Source of the DNA: Paraburkholderia fungorum
GTDB lineage: Bacteria > Pseudomonadota > Gammaproteobacteria > Burkholderiales > Burkholderiaceae
Length of the DNA stretch: 64,000 nt
Direction: 5' to 3'
Assembly (NCBI RefSeq): GCF_902833645.1
Contig: NZ_CADFGE010000011.1
Coordinates: forward strand, 124,001 to 188,000
Shown: piece by piece, positions 8,297-17,462 of the stretch
Layout of the letters: every line of letters begins with the position of its first letter
How positions within the stretch are numbered: the stretch's first letter is position 1
Translations under genes and position numbers: made by a program
The notes under the pieces: generated by a model
Database searches by the model: none
What the model saw: the letters and a program-made list of their open reading frames with translations, nothing else
What the model was told of the DNA's origin: nothing

Positions 8297-8345
8297 AAAA
8301 CGATGCAACCGCGCACCACTTTCTAATCGCGCTAAGATGCCGACC

Positions 8346-9071
8346 ATGGAAACTAAAAACCCTTCGAAAATCCTCGTCGTCGACGACGATCCGCGCCTGC
8401 GCGATCTGCTGCGCCGCTACCTCGGTGAACAGGGCTTCAATGTCTATGTTGCCGAGAACGCGCCGTCCATGAACAAGCTCTGGGTGCGCGAGCGCTTCGA
8501 CTTGCTGGTGCTCGATCTGATGCTGCCCGGCGAGGACGGCCTGTCGATCTGCCGTCGCCTGCGCGGCAGCAACGACCGTACGCCGATCATCATGCTGACG
8601 GCCAAGGGTGAAGACGTCGACCGTATTGTCGGGCTCGAAATGGGCGCCGACGACTATCTGCCCAAGCCGTTCAACCCGCGCGAACTGGTCGCGCGGATTC
8701 ACGCGGTGCTGCGCCGCCAGTCGCCGTCGGAGCTGCCAGGCGCGCCGTCCGAGACCACCGAGGTGTTCGAGTTCGGCGAGTTCGCGCTGAATCTCGCCAC
8801 TCGCACGCTCACCAAGGCCGGTCAGGAAATCCCGTTGACCACGGGTGAGTTCTCGGTGCTGAAGGTGTTTGCGCGCCATCCGCGCCAGCCGCTGTCGCGT
8901 GAAAAACTGATGGAACTGGCACGCGGTCGTGAATACGAAGTCTTCGACCGTAGTCTCGACGTGCAGATTTCGCGTCTGCGCAAGCTGATCGAACCTGATC
9001 CGGGCAGCCCGCGTTTCATTCAAACCGTCTGGGGTCTCGGCTACGTGTTCATTCCTGACGGTGCAGCCTGA
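8346..9071 (+). CDS. ompR: OmpR-family response regulator (OmpR/RisA type)
   Basis: The 241-residue protein has an N-terminal receiver domain. Acidic residues sit in ILVVDDDPRLRDLL, the phospho-acceptor is Asp57 in VLDLMLPGEDG, and Lys lies in DDYLPKPFNPREL. A C-terminal winged-helix DNA-binding domain follows (EIPLTTGEFSVLKVFARHP, then RSLDVQISRLRKLIEPDP). The sequence is very close to enterobacterial OmpR, including GLSICRRLRG and EDVDRIVGLE. I use the second ATG (8346), where the family N-terminus METKNPSKILVVDDD begins; the ATG at 8337 adds three residues. The kinase gene follows 44 bp downstream. The pair should control envelope genes in response to osmolarity, pH or similar stress; in Bordetella the equivalent is called RisA. 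Confidence 0.93.
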   Translation: METKNPSKILVVDDDPRLRDLLRRYLGEQGFNVYVAENAPSMNKLWVRERFDLLVLDLMLPGEDGLSICRRLRGSNDRTPIIMLTAKGEDVDRIVGLEMGADDYLPKPFNPRELVARIHAVLRRQSPSELPGAPSETTEVFEFGEFALNLATRTLTKAGQEIPLTTGEFSVLKVFARHPRQPLSREKLMELARGREYEVFDRSLDVQISRLRKLIEPDPGSPRFIQTVWGLGYVFIPDGAA

Positions 9072-9115
9072 GTTTGTTCTCACCTACAGTTTTTGATTTC
9101 AAATAAGAAGGGCCC

Positions 9116-10465
9116 ATGCGGATCGACCGGCGCCTCCTGACGCTCGCGTTCGGCGGCCTTTTCTGGCGGACCTTTCTGTTGATCGCGCTGTTGATCGCAG
9201 TCAGTCTCGCCGCGTGGTTCCAGAGCTTTCGGGTGATCGAACGCGAGCCGCGCGCGCAGCGCGTGGCTTTACAACTGGTCGCCATCGTCAAGCTCACGCG
9301 CACCGCACTCCTCTATTCCGATCCCGACCTGCGGCGCGCCTTGCTGCAGGATCTGGAGAGCAATGAAGGGGTGCGCGTGTACCCGCGCGAAACCACCGAC
9401 AAGTACAAACTCCAACCCGACGAGTCGCTGAACCGGCTGATCGAGCACGACATTCGCGGCCGTCTCGGCGACGACACGGTGATTGCGCAGAGCGTCAACG
9501 ACATTCCCGGCGTCTGGATCAGCTTCAAGATCGACGACGACGATTACTGGGTGGCGCTCGACCGCGATCAACTGGACAACGCAACGGGCCTGCAATGGGC
9601 CGGCTGGGGGGTGTTCGCGCTGGCGCTCTCGCTGTTCGGCGCGGCCTTCATTACCAGTCTGGTGAACCGTCCGTTTGCCCGGCTCGCGATGGCTGCGCGC
9701 AAGGTCGGCTCGGGCCAGTCACCGGAGCCGCTGCCTGAGCGCGGCATGGGCGTGGCCGCCGAAACCAATCGCAGTTTCAACCAGATGGTGCAGGACCTCG
9801 AACAACTCGAGGCCGACCGCGCGCTCATGCTCGCGGGGATCTCCCACGATCTGCGCACCCCGCTTGCACGGCTGCGGCTGGAAACCGAGATGAGCCCGTC
9901 CGACCAAGCCACCAAAGACGCGATGGTGGACGACATCGAGCAGATGGACATGATCATCGGCCGGTTCCTCGATTACGCCCGCCCGGTACAGCGTGTGCCG
10001 GAACCGGTCGATCTGTCGGTGATCGCGGGCGAACTCGCGGCGCGGATGCAGAGCGAAGACAGCATGCGCCTGATCACGCGGCTCGCTCCGTCGGCGGTGA
10101 TCGAGGCGGACGAGACCGATATGCGGCGGGTGGTTGGCAATCTGCTGGAAAACGCCCGCAAGTATGGCCTGAGCGACGGCGACGGCATCCCGCATGTGAT
10201 TCTGGAAACGCGGGTGTCGCACTCCCGCGTCGAGTTGTCGGTGGTCGACGAAGGGCCCGGGATTCCCGAAGATCAGTTGTCCCTTGTCACGCGGCCCTTC
10301 TATCGCGTGAATTCGGCGCGCACCCAGGCAAACGGCACGGGCCTCGGCATGGCCATTGTGCAGCGGCTGGTAGGCCGTTATCGCGGCGCGCTGCGCCTGC
10401 GCAATCGCACGCCGGGTCCGGGGCTGGAGGTCACCATTGAATTTCCGCTCGCAAAAGGCGCTTGA
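9116..10465 (+). CDS. envZ: EnvZ/RisS-type sensor histidine kinase
   Basis: The 449-residue kinase has transmembrane helices at about 17-35 and 162-182 enclosing a periplasmic domain of roughly 125 residues. A HAMP linker follows (VNRPFARLAMAARKVGSG). The dimerisation domain carries the phosphorylated His244 in GISHDLRTPLARLRLE. The ATPase domain has N-box NLLENARKYG, G1 box VDEGPGIPEDQL and GTGLGMAIVQRLV. It is the natural partner of the OmpR-type regulator 44 bp upstream. The HDLRTPLARLRLE segment is typical of EnvZ. The kinase should autophosphorylate and pass phosphate to Asp57 of the regulator. Confidence 0.92.
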   Translation: MRIDRRLLTLAFGGLFWRTFLLIALLIAVSLAAWFQSFRVIEREPRAQRVALQLVAIVKLTRTALLYSDPDLRRALLQDLESNEGVRVYPRETTDKYKLQPDESLNRLIEHDIRGRLGDDTVIAQSVNDIPGVWISFKIDDDDYWVALDRDQLDNATGLQWAGWGVFALALSLFGAAFITSLVNRPFARLAMAARKVGSGQSPEPLPERGMGVAAETNRSFNQMVQDLEQLEADRALMLAGISHDLRTPLARLRLETEMSPSDQATKDAMVDDIEQMDMIIGRFLDYARPVQRVPEPVDLSVIAGELAARMQSEDSMRLITRLAPSAVIEADETDMRRVVGNLLENARKYGLSDGDGIPHVILETRVSHSRVELSVVDEGPGIPEDQLSLVTRPFYRVNSARTQANGTGLGMAIVQRLVGRYRGALRLRNRTPGPGLEVTIEFPLAKGA

Positions 10466-10486
10466 ATCCCACGAAGGAGCACTCGC

Positions 10487-11035
10487 ATGAAAACCGTCGG
10501 CGATAAACTCGAAGCGTTCACCGTGACTGCCGCCAAGCCCGGTTTCAACGATTACGAAGAAAACGGCATGTCGGCGTTCGAAGAAATCACCGAACAGTCG
10601 TTTCCCGACAAGTGGAAAATTATCTATTTCTACCCGAAGGATTTCACGTTCGTGTGTCCGACGGAGATCGTTGAATTTGCCAGACTCGCGAAGGATTTTG
10701 AGGAGCGCGACGCCGTGCTGCTAGGCGGCAGCGTCGATAATGAGTTCGTCAAGCTGGCATGGCGCCGCGAGAACAAGGATCTGAACAAGCTCAACCACTA
10801 TTCGTTCGGTGACGTGAAAGGCGAGTTGATCGACCAGCTTGGTGTGCGCGACAAGGAAGCCGGCGTGGCGCTGCGTGCGACGTTTATTGTCGATCCGGAC
10901 AATACGATTCAGCACGTCTCGGTCAATAACCTGAACGTCGGCCGCAACCCGGCAGAGGTATTACGCCTGCTGGATGCACTGCAAACCTACGAAGAATGCG
11001 CTTGCAACCGCCCCGTGGGCGGATCGACGTTGTGA
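10487..11035 (+). CDS. ahpC: AhpC-type peroxiredoxin
   Basis: The 182-residue protein is a typical peroxiredoxin that reduces hydrogen peroxide, organic peroxides and peroxynitrite. The peroxidatic Cys57 lies in DFTFVCPTEIVEF. The C-terminus has EECACNRPVGG with Cys171 and Cys173. This CxC tail matches actinobacterial and Burkholderia AhpC proteins that are re-reduced by AhpD rather than AhpF. GAAGGAGC about nine bases upstream is a good ribosome site. The gene follows envZ by 21 bp and may share its transcript. No ahpD or oxyR is adjacent. A terminator follows at once. Confidence 0.9.
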   Translation: MKTVGDKLEAFTVTAAKPGFNDYEENGMSAFEEITEQSFPDKWKIIYFYPKDFTFVCPTEIVEFARLAKDFEERDAVLLGGSVDNEFVKLAWRRENKDLNKLNHYSFGDVKGELIDQLGVRDKEAGVALRATFIVDPDNTIQHVSVNNLNVGRNPAEVLRLLDALQTYEECACNRPVGGSTL

Positions 11036-11052
11036 TGCAATAGGTTCGATAA

Positions 11053-11088
11053 AAAACCCGCGGCGCCTGAAAAGCAGCAGCGGGTTTT
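11053..11088. terminator. Bidirectional terminator after ahpC and ispF
   Basis: AAAACCCGC pairs with GCGGGTTTT across a loop. It lies between two convergent genes and has A/T runs on both sides. Confidence 0.7.
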
Positions 11089-11116
11089 ACGAGGCCCATA
11101 AAATCTCACCCAACTC

Positions 11117-11596
11117 CTAGTTTTTAATCAACAAAACTACGGCCTGAGCTTCAATCCCTTCGCCACGGCCGAGATATCCCAACTTCTCATTCGTCTTGGC
11201 CTTAACGTTCACCCGCTCGACCGGCAGGTTAAGGTCCGCGGCGATGTTAATTCGCATTGCTTCAATGTGAGGCGCGAGCTTAGGCGCCTGAGCAACCACA
11301 CTACTATCCACGTTAGCGATAGAAAATCCACCCGCCGTTACACGGGCAAAACACTCCCGCAGCAAAACCCGGCTATCCGCGCCGGCGAATTTAGCATCGG
11401 TATCGGAGAAATGACGCCCGATATCGCCCATTGCAGCAGCGCCAAAAATGGCATCGGTAATCGCATGCAGCAGCACATCCGCGTCCGAATGCCCGAGCAG
11501 GCCGCGTTCGTAAGGAATCGTCACCCCGCCAATAATCAACGGACGGCCCGGCACCAGCGCATGCACGTCATAACCCTGCCCAATTCTGAAATCCAT
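11117..11596 (-). CDS. ispF: 2-C-methyl-D-erythritol 2,4-cyclodiphosphate synthase
   Basis: The 159-residue enzyme makes the cyclic diphosphate intermediate in the MEP route to isoprenoids. The start is the ATG at 11596 (MDFRIGQGYDVHALVPGRPL), which matches the family N-terminus; an upstream ATG at 11611 adds five residues. Metal ligands are visible in GYDVHAL and in the later His of LLGHSDADVLLHAITDA. Also present are GDIGRHFSDTD and the C-terminal signature VNVKAKTNEKLGYLGRGEG. The protein forms trimers. It lies 37 bp downstream of ispD on the same strand, the usual order. Confidence 0.97.
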   Translation of the reverse strand: MDFRIGQGYDVHALVPGRPLIIGGVTIPYERGLLGHSDADVLLHAITDAIFGAAAMGDIGRHFSDTDAKFAGADSRVLLRECFARVTAGGFSIANVDSSVVAQAPKLAPHIEAMRINIAADLNLPVERVNVKAKTNEKLGYLGRGEGIEAQAVVLLIKN

Positions 11597-11633
11597 ATGC
11601 GTCAAGTCCATTCATTTAAATTCGATTAACCGC

Positions 11634-12350
11634 TCAGGAAGCCGAAGCCGGCCGGGACAGAATCGCTTCGGCCAGGTCGAAATCTTCCGGATAAGTGACC
11701 TTGAAGTTGCGCAAACTCCCCTGCACCAACCTGGGCGCATGACCCAGCCACTCGATCGCGCTCGCTTCGTCGGTCAGATCGTGACCGTCCGCCTGCGCGC
11801 GCAAAATGGCCTCGCGCAACATGCCGATGCGGAACATCTGGGGCGTCTGCGCCTGCCACAGGCCGTCGCGCGCCTCGGTGCGGGCAATCCGCCCGTCCGA
11901 CGATCCGGCATCGATCCGCTTCAGGGTATCCGCAACCGGCAGCGCCATGATGCCGCCCACCGCGTCCTCCTTCAGCGCGGCGACCAGCGCGCGGATCAAG
12001 CCAGGCGTAATGCCGGGCCGCGCGGCGTCGTGCACCAGCACCCAGTCGTCGTCGTGCGCACCGAACTCGGCCAGCGCATGCAAGCCGTTCAGCACCGAGG
12101 CCTGGCGCGAGGCCCCGCCGGCGCGCCGCACGGCAAAACGCAGCCCACTGAAGCGGCGGGCGTCAAAGTGCTGGTCGTCTGGGGCAATGACGACCAGCGT
12201 TTGCGCAAACTCGCTGCAGGCGTCGAACGCCGCCAGCGAGTAATGCAACATGTCGCGACCGGCGACAGTGCGATATTGTTTGGGCATCGCGGCGCCGGAA
12301 CGGCTGCCGGTGCCAGCGCACGGAATGAGGGCAAATAGACGGGAAGTCAC
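11634..12350 (-). CDS. ispD: 2-C-methyl-D-erythritol 4-phosphate cytidylyltransferase
   Basis: The 238-residue enzyme joins CTP and MEP. The start is the GTG at 12350 (VTSRLFALIPCAGTGSRSG), because the family begins just before the nucleotide-binding loop; upstream in-frame ATGs would add an unrelated N-terminus. The loop is PCAGTGSRSGAAMPKQY. DDWVLVHDAARPGITP is the diagnostic middle motif. The C-terminus has GHDLTDEASAIEWLG and FKVTYPEDFDLAEAIL. It is followed by ispF and is divergent from mfd, the common betaproteobacterial arrangement. Confidence 0.96.
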   Translation of the reverse strand: MTSRLFALIPCAGTGSRSGAAMPKQYRTVAGRDMLHYSLAAFDACSEFAQTLVVIAPDDQHFDARRFSGLRFAVRRAGGASRQASVLNGLHALAEFGAHDDDWVLVHDAARPGITPGLIRALVAALKEDAVGGIMALPVADTLKRIDAGSSDGRIARTEARDGLWQAQTPQMFRIGMLREAILRAQADGHDLTDEASAIEWLGHAPRLVQGSLRNFKVTYPEDFDLAEAILSRPASAS

Positions 12351-12471
12351 GAGTGCGGATGCCGCGAAGTGAAAGTAAACGACGGATTTTATAATAGGTC
12401 CTTCGCATCTACGCCCCGACACGCGTAAACTTGCCGATCACGTGTGAGCCCGAGGCCGTCTTTTCTCTTCT

Positions 12472-15400
12472 ATGCCAGACATCGCCGCATCATCGCAGTA
12501 CTCCCCGCCCGTCGCGCTCGTCAAGACCGGCCAGCGTTTTGCCTTCGACGGCACGCACGGCTCGTCCGACGCGCTGCTGATCGCCCGCTACCATCTCGCC
12601 TATCGCGAGAAGGTGCCGTTGCTGGCCGTGGTCTGCGAAAGCGCCGTCGACGCGCAACGCTTGTCGCAGGAGATCAGCTTTTTCGCGCCCGAGGCCCGGG
12701 TGCGTTTGCTGCCCGACTGGGAAACGCTGCCTTACGATACCTTTTCGCCTCACCAGGATCTGGTCTCCGAGCGCCTCGCCACGCTGCACGATCTCGGCGA
12801 GGGCCGCTGCGACATCCTGCTGGTGCCGGCCACCACCGCCTTGTACCGGATGCCGCCCGCGTCCTTCATGGCGGGCTACACGTTCTCGTTCTCGCAAGGC
12901 GAGCGCCTGAACGAAGCCAAACTCAAGGCGCAATTGACCCTGGCCGGCTACGAGCACGTGAGCCAGGTGGTGCGTCCCGGCGAATACTGCGTGCGCGGCT
13001 CACTGCTCGACCTCTTTCCGATGGGCTCGCCGTTGCCGTACCGGATCGACCTGTTCGACGACCAGGTCGACTCGATCCGTGCCTTCGACCCGGATACGCA
13101 GCGCAGCCTCTACCCGGTGAAAGAGGTGCGCCTGCTGCCCGGCCGCGAATTCCCCTTCGACGAGGCCGCCCGCACGGCCTTTCGCAGCCGCTGGCGTGAA
13201 ACTTTCGAGGGCGATCCAAGCCGCGCGTCGATCTATAAGGACATCGGCAACAGCGTGCCTTCGGCGGGCATCGAATACTATCTGCCGCTCTTCTTCGACG
13301 AAACCGCCACGCTCTTCCACTATTTGCCCGAAGGCGCGCAACTGGCGTTCGTCGGCGATCTGGATGCGGCGATCAAGCGCTTCACCAACGACACCAGGCA
13401 GCGCTACAACTTCCTGTCGCACGATCGCGACCGGCCGATTCTGGAGCCGCAGCGTCTATTCCTCTCGGACGAGGATTTTTTCACGTTCGCCAAGCCGTTC
13501 GCGCGACTCGTCCTGCCGGCCAACGCGGGCGGCGGCTGGTCGACCCCGTTGCCGAATCTTGCGATCGACCGTCACGCGGAAGATCCGATTGCGGCCCTGC
13601 GCGCCTATCTGGACACCACCCCGAACCGCGTGCTGTTTGCCACTGAATCGGCCGGCCGGCGCGAAACGCTGTTGCAGTTGCTCGCCGACAATCATCTGCG
13701 ACCGGCGTCGAGCGACACCTTCCAGAGCTGGCTCGCCGGCGACACGCGTTTCTCGCTTGGCGTCGCCCCGTTGGCCAACGGTTTTGCCGTGCCCGCGGAG
13801 GGCATCGCGATCATCACCGAGACGGAGCTTTACGGGCCGCTCGCGCGCCGCGCGGGCCGCCGCCGTCAGGAACAGGCGAGCAACGTCGATTCGATGGTGC
13901 GCGATCTGTCCGAGCTGAAGATCGGTGATCCGGTCGTGCATTCGCAGCACGGCATCGGCCGCTATATGGGCCTCGTCACGATGGATCTCGGCGAAGGCGA
14001 GACCGAATTCCTGCACCTGGAGTACGCGAGTGACAGCAAGCTCTACGTGCCGGTTGCGCAGTTGCACGTGATCTCGCGCTACAGCGGCGCGGATCCGGAA
14101 AGCGCGCCCTTGCATTCGCTCGGCTCGGGCCAATGGGAAAAGGCCAAACGCAAAGCCGCGCAGCAGATCCGCGACACCGCGGCGGAACTGCTGAACCTGT
14201 ACGCCCGTCGCGCGCTGCGTGAAGGCCATGCGTTCGCGCTCGAACCGAAAGACTATGTGAAGTTCGCCGAGAGTTTCGGCTTCGAAGAGACGCCGGATCA
14301 GGCCGCGGCGATTGCCGCTGTGATCGGCGATATGACGAGCGGCAAACCGATGGACCGCCTCGTGTGCGGCGACGTCGGTTTCGGCAAAACCGAGGTGGCG
14401 CTGCGTGCGGCGTTTATCGCGGTGATGGGCGGCAAGCAGGTCGCGCTGCTCTCGCCCACCACGCTGCTCGCCGAACAGCACACGCAAACCTTTAGCGACC
14501 GGTTCTCCGACTGGCCGGTGCGGATTGCCGAACTGTCGCGCTTCAAGTCGACCAAGGAAGTCAACGCGGCGATCCAGCAGATCAACGAAGGCACTGTCGA
14601 TATCGTCATCGGCACGCACAAGCTGCTGTCCTCCGATGTGCAGTTCAAGCGGCTGGGGCTCGTGATCATCGACGAGGAACACCGGTTCGGCGTGCGTCAG
14701 AAAGAGGCGCTGAAAGCGTTGCGCGCCGAAGTCGACGTACTCACGCTCACCGCCACCCCGATCCCACGCACGCTCGGCATGGCGCTCGAAGGCCTGCGCG
14801 ATTTCTCCGTGATCGCCACCGCGCCGCAAAAGCGCCTCGCGATCAAAACCTTCGTGCGTCGCGAAGAAGACAGCGTGATTCGCGAAGCCATGTTGCGCGA
14901 ATTGAAGCGCGGCGGCCAGGTGTACTTCCTGCATAACGAAGTCGAGACGATCGAGAATCGCCGGCAGATGCTCGAAACGCTCGTGCCCGAAGCGCGCATT
15001 GCCGTCGCGCATGGTCAGATGCATGAGCGCGAACTCGAACGCGTGATGCGTGACTTCGTTGCCCAACGCGCGAACGTTCTGCTGTGCACGACGATTATCG
15101 AAACCGGTATCGACGTGCCGAGCGCCAACACGATCCTGATTCACCGTGCCGACAAGTTCGGTCTTGCGCAATTGCATCAGTTGCGTGGCCGGGTCGGTCG
15201 TTCGCACCACCAGGCGTACTCGTATCTGCTGGTGCATGACCCGCAAGGGCTGACCAAGCAGGCGCAGCGCCGCCTCGAAGCCATCCAGCAAATGGAGGAA
15301 CTCGGTTCCGGCTTCTATCTCGCGATGCACGACCTCGAGATTCGCGGCACAGGCGAAGTGCTCGGCGACAAGCAATCGGGCGAAATCCAGGAGATCGGTT

Positions 15401-15954
15401 TCCAGCTCTATACCGACATGCTCAACGACGCCGTCAAGGCGCTCAAGGAAGGCAAGGAACCGGACCTCACCGCCCCGCTCGCGGCGACCACGGAAATCAA
15501 TCTGCACGCCCCCGCCATTTTGCCGGCCGACTATTGCGGCGACGTGCAGGAACGCCTGTCGCTCTACAAGCGCCTCGCCAATTGCGAACACAACGATTCG
15601 ATCGACAGCATTCAGGAAGAGTTGATCGATCGCTTCGGCAAGTTGCCGCCGCAGGCACACGCGCTCGTCGAGACACATCGTCTGCGATTGGCGGCCAAGC
15701 CTTTGGGCATTTCGAAAATCGACGCGGGCGAAGCCGTGATCGGCTTGCAGTTCATCCCCAATCCGCCGATCGACGCCATGCGGATCATCGAGATGGTGCA
15801 GAAACACAAGCACATCAAGCTCGCGGGCCAGGACAAGCTGCGCATCGAAACGCGCAGTCCGGATCTGGCCGTGCGTGTGGCGACGGTCAAGGAAACCTTG
15901 CGCGCGCTCGGCACGCCCAGTCGCGGCACCGCTGCCACGGCGGCGGCGCGCTAA
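12472..15954 (+). CDS. mfd: Transcription-repair coupling factor Mfd
   Basis: The 1160-residue translocase removes RNA polymerase stalled at DNA lesions and recruits UvrA. The N-terminal UvrB-like module covers about residues 1-350. The RNA-polymerase-interacting domain lies around residues 480-550 (DPVVHSQHGIGRYMGLV). The motor has Walker A GDVGFGKTEVALRAAF near residue 633, VIIDEEHRFGVRQKE near 733, TATPIPRTLGMAL, and QLRGRVGRSHHQAYSYLL in RecA domain 2. The C-terminal regulatory domain follows from about residue 1000. Length matches E. coli Mfd (1148). No strong ribosome site is seen before the ATG. It is a single gene with a terminator about 100 bp downstream. Confidence 0.97.
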   Translation: MPDIAASSQYSPPVALVKTGQRFAFDGTHGSSDALLIARYHLAYREKVPLLAVVCESAVDAQRLSQEISFFAPEARVRLLPDWETLPYDTFSPHQDLVSERLATLHDLGEGRCDILLVPATTALYRMPPASFMAGYTFSFSQGERLNEAKLKAQLTLAGYEHVSQVVRPGEYCVRGSLLDLFPMGSPLPYRIDLFDDQVDSIRAFDPDTQRSLYPVKEVRLLPGREFPFDEAARTAFRSRWRETFEGDPSRASIYKDIGNSVPSAGIEYYLPLFFDETATLFHYLPEGAQLAFVGDLDAAIKRFTNDTRQRYNFLSHDRDRPILEPQRLFLSDEDFFTFAKPFARLVLPANAGGGWSTPLPNLAIDRHAEDPIAALRAYLDTTPNRVLFATESAGRRETLLQLLADNHLRPASSDTFQSWLAGDTRFSLGVAPLANGFAVPAEGIAIITETELYGPLARRAGRRRQEQASNVDSMVRDLSELKIGDPVVHSQHGIGRYMGLVTMDLGEGETEFLHLEYASDSKLYVPVAQLHVISRYSGADPESAPLHSLGSGQWEKAKRKAAQQIRDTAAELLNLYARRALREGHAFALEPKDYVKFAESFGFEETPDQAAAIAAVIGDMTSGKPMDRLVCGDVGFGKTEVALRAAFIAVMGGKQVALLSPTTLLAEQHTQTFSDRFSDWPVRIAELSRFKSTKEVNAAIQQINEGTVDIVIGTHKLLSSDVQFKRLGLVIIDEEHRFGVRQKEALKALRAEVDVLTLTATPIPRTLGMALEGLRDFSVIATAPQKRLAIKTFVRREEDSVIREAMLRELKRGGQVYFLHNEVETIENRRQMLETLVPEARIAVAHGQMHERELERVMRDFVAQRANVLLCTTIIETGIDVPSANTILIHRADKFGLAQLHQLRGRVGRSHHQAYSYLLVHDPQGLTKQAQRRLEAIQQMEELGSGFYLAMHDLEIRGTGEVLGDKQSGEIQEIGFQLYTDMLNDAVKALKEGKEPDLTAPLAATTEINLHAPAILPADYCGDVQERLSLYKRLANCEHNDSIDSIQEELIDRFGKLPPQAHALVETHRLRLAAKPLGISKIDAGEAVIGLQFIPNPPIDAMRIIEMVQKHKHIKLAGQDKLRIETRSPDLAVRVATVKETLRALGTPSRGTAATAAAR

Positions 15955-16051
15955 GCTGTCGCTGGATGTTCACGCGCCGCTATCACGCCAACTTCGGCGT
16001 GCATAGCGGCGTCGCGACGGATACCCGCGCCGGCACATGAGCCTGATGCAA

Positions 16052-16077
16052 AAAAACGGGTACGTCTAGCCGTTTTT
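16052..16077 (+). terminator. Terminator after mfd
   Basis: AAAAACGG and CCGTTTTT pair around a 10-base loop, ending in five T residues. Confidence 0.65.
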
Positions 16078-16168
16078 CGCTCATGCTGCGGTGCGCAAAC
16101 GCGCTCCGCAGCATACGGGTGAAGGTTTTTTGGGTATGATCGAAAGACTCAAATGCTGGAGTCTTGTC

Positions 16169-17407
16169 ATGTCACACGTCGCTGAATCAGCGCAGTCCTC
16201 GCAAACGCCCGCCACTGCATCGAATTCTTCCTCGCCTGCCTCGCTTCCCTGGGTCACCCGTCTCGTGTCGATGGACACGGTGAGCCGCAATCCGAATCTC
16301 GGCCTGATCGAAACCGTGCGCGACGAATTGCGCGCGGTCGGCATCGAAGCCACACTCACCCACGACGAAAGCGGCAAATGGGCCAATCTGTTTGCAACGA
16401 TTCCGGCTCACGACGGCGAGACCAACGGCGGCGTGGTGCTGTCGGGCCATACCGACGTCGTGCCGGTGGACGGTCAGCAGTGGGACAGCGATCCGTTCAA
16501 GCCTGAAATTCGCGGCGATAAACTGTATGGCCGCGGCACCTGCGATATGAAAGGCTTCATCGGCGCCGCGCTTACGCTCTTGCCTGAGATGCAACGCACG
16601 AAGCTCGCCAAACCGATTCACTTCGCCCTGTCGTTCGACGAGGAAGTGGGTTGCGTGGGCGCACCGCTCCTGATCGCCGATCTGATGAAACGCGGCGTCA
16701 AGCCGGACGGCTGCATCGTCGGCGAGCCGACCAGCATGCGTCCGATCGTGGCGCACAAAGGCATCAACGCGTATCAGTGCTGCGTGCGCGGCCAGGCAGC
16801 GCATTCGTCGCTTACGCCGAAGGGTCTGAATGCGATCGAATACGCCGCGCGCCTGATCTGCTACATCCGCGACATGGCCGATCAGTTTCGCGAGCAAGGC
16901 CCGTTCGACGAACTGTATGACGTGCCCTTCACCACCGCGCAAACCAGCACGATCGTCGGCGGCAATGCGATCAATACCGTGCCGGCCGAATGCAAATTCC
17001 AGTTCGAATTCCGCAATCTGCCCACGCTCGACCCCGAACCGATCTTCGCGCGGATCGATCAATACGCACGCGAAACGCTGCTGCCGAAAATGTTGCGCGA
17101 GCATCCATCCGGCGCCATCGAGATCACCAAAATCGCTGCGGCGCCCGGTCTCGATTCGTCTGAACAAGCGGCCATCACGCAACTCGTGCGCGCGCTGACC
17201 GCCGACCAGGACAAGCGCAAAGTCGCGTATGGCACTGAAGCCGGGTTGTTCTCGCTGGCCGGCATTCCGAGCATTGTGTGCGGCCCCGGCGACATCCAGC
17301 AGGCCCACAAGGCCAACGAATTCGTGGCGCTGGATCAGCTTGTGGCATGCGAACGTTTCCTGCAAAAATTCATTCACAGCATGTCGGTCGACGCCCACGC
17401 GCACTGA
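16169..17407 (+). CDS. argE: Acetylornithine deacetylase
   Basis: The 412-residue M20-family metallohydrolase removes acetate from N-acetylornithine in arginine synthesis. The start is the ATG at 16169 with GGAG upstream; two further in-frame ATGs upstream lack this. Metal ligands appear in VVLSGHTDVVPVDGQQW (His, Asp), in LYGRGTCDMKGFI (Asp), in the catalytic pair of LSFDEEVGC, and in the distal His of QQAHKANEF. The dimerisation lid holds CCVRGQAAHSSLTPKGLNA. It lies 55 bp upstream of a PLP dehydratase gene on the same strand. Other M20 enzymes are similar, but SRNPNLGLIE and the GRGTCDMKGF context support ArgE. Confidence 0.9.
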   Translation: MSHVAESAQSSQTPATASNSSSPASLPWVTRLVSMDTVSRNPNLGLIETVRDELRAVGIEATLTHDESGKWANLFATIPAHDGETNGGVVLSGHTDVVPVDGQQWDSDPFKPEIRGDKLYGRGTCDMKGFIGAALTLLPEMQRTKLAKPIHFALSFDEEVGCVGAPLLIADLMKRGVKPDGCIVGEPTSMRPIVAHKGINAYQCCVRGQAAHSSLTPKGLNAIEYAARLICYIRDMADQFREQGPFDELYDVPFTTAQTSTIVGGNAINTVPAECKFQFEFRNLPTLDPEPIFARIDQYARETLLPKMLREHPSGAIEITKIAAAPGLDSSEQAAITQLVRALTADQDKRKVAYGTEAGLFSLAGIPSIVCGPGDIQQAHKANEFVALDQLVACERFLQKFIHSMSVDAHAH

Positions 17408-17462
17408 AACTGAGCGCGGCAAAAATAGTCTTAACCATACCGAGGAAAAACCTACCCACGCC

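Noticed and set aside
13456..15813. A 785-codon open frame on the minus strand opposite mfd
   Set aside because: It lies wholly antisense to a clear Mfd protein and has no recognisable domain. High-GC codon bias opens such frames.
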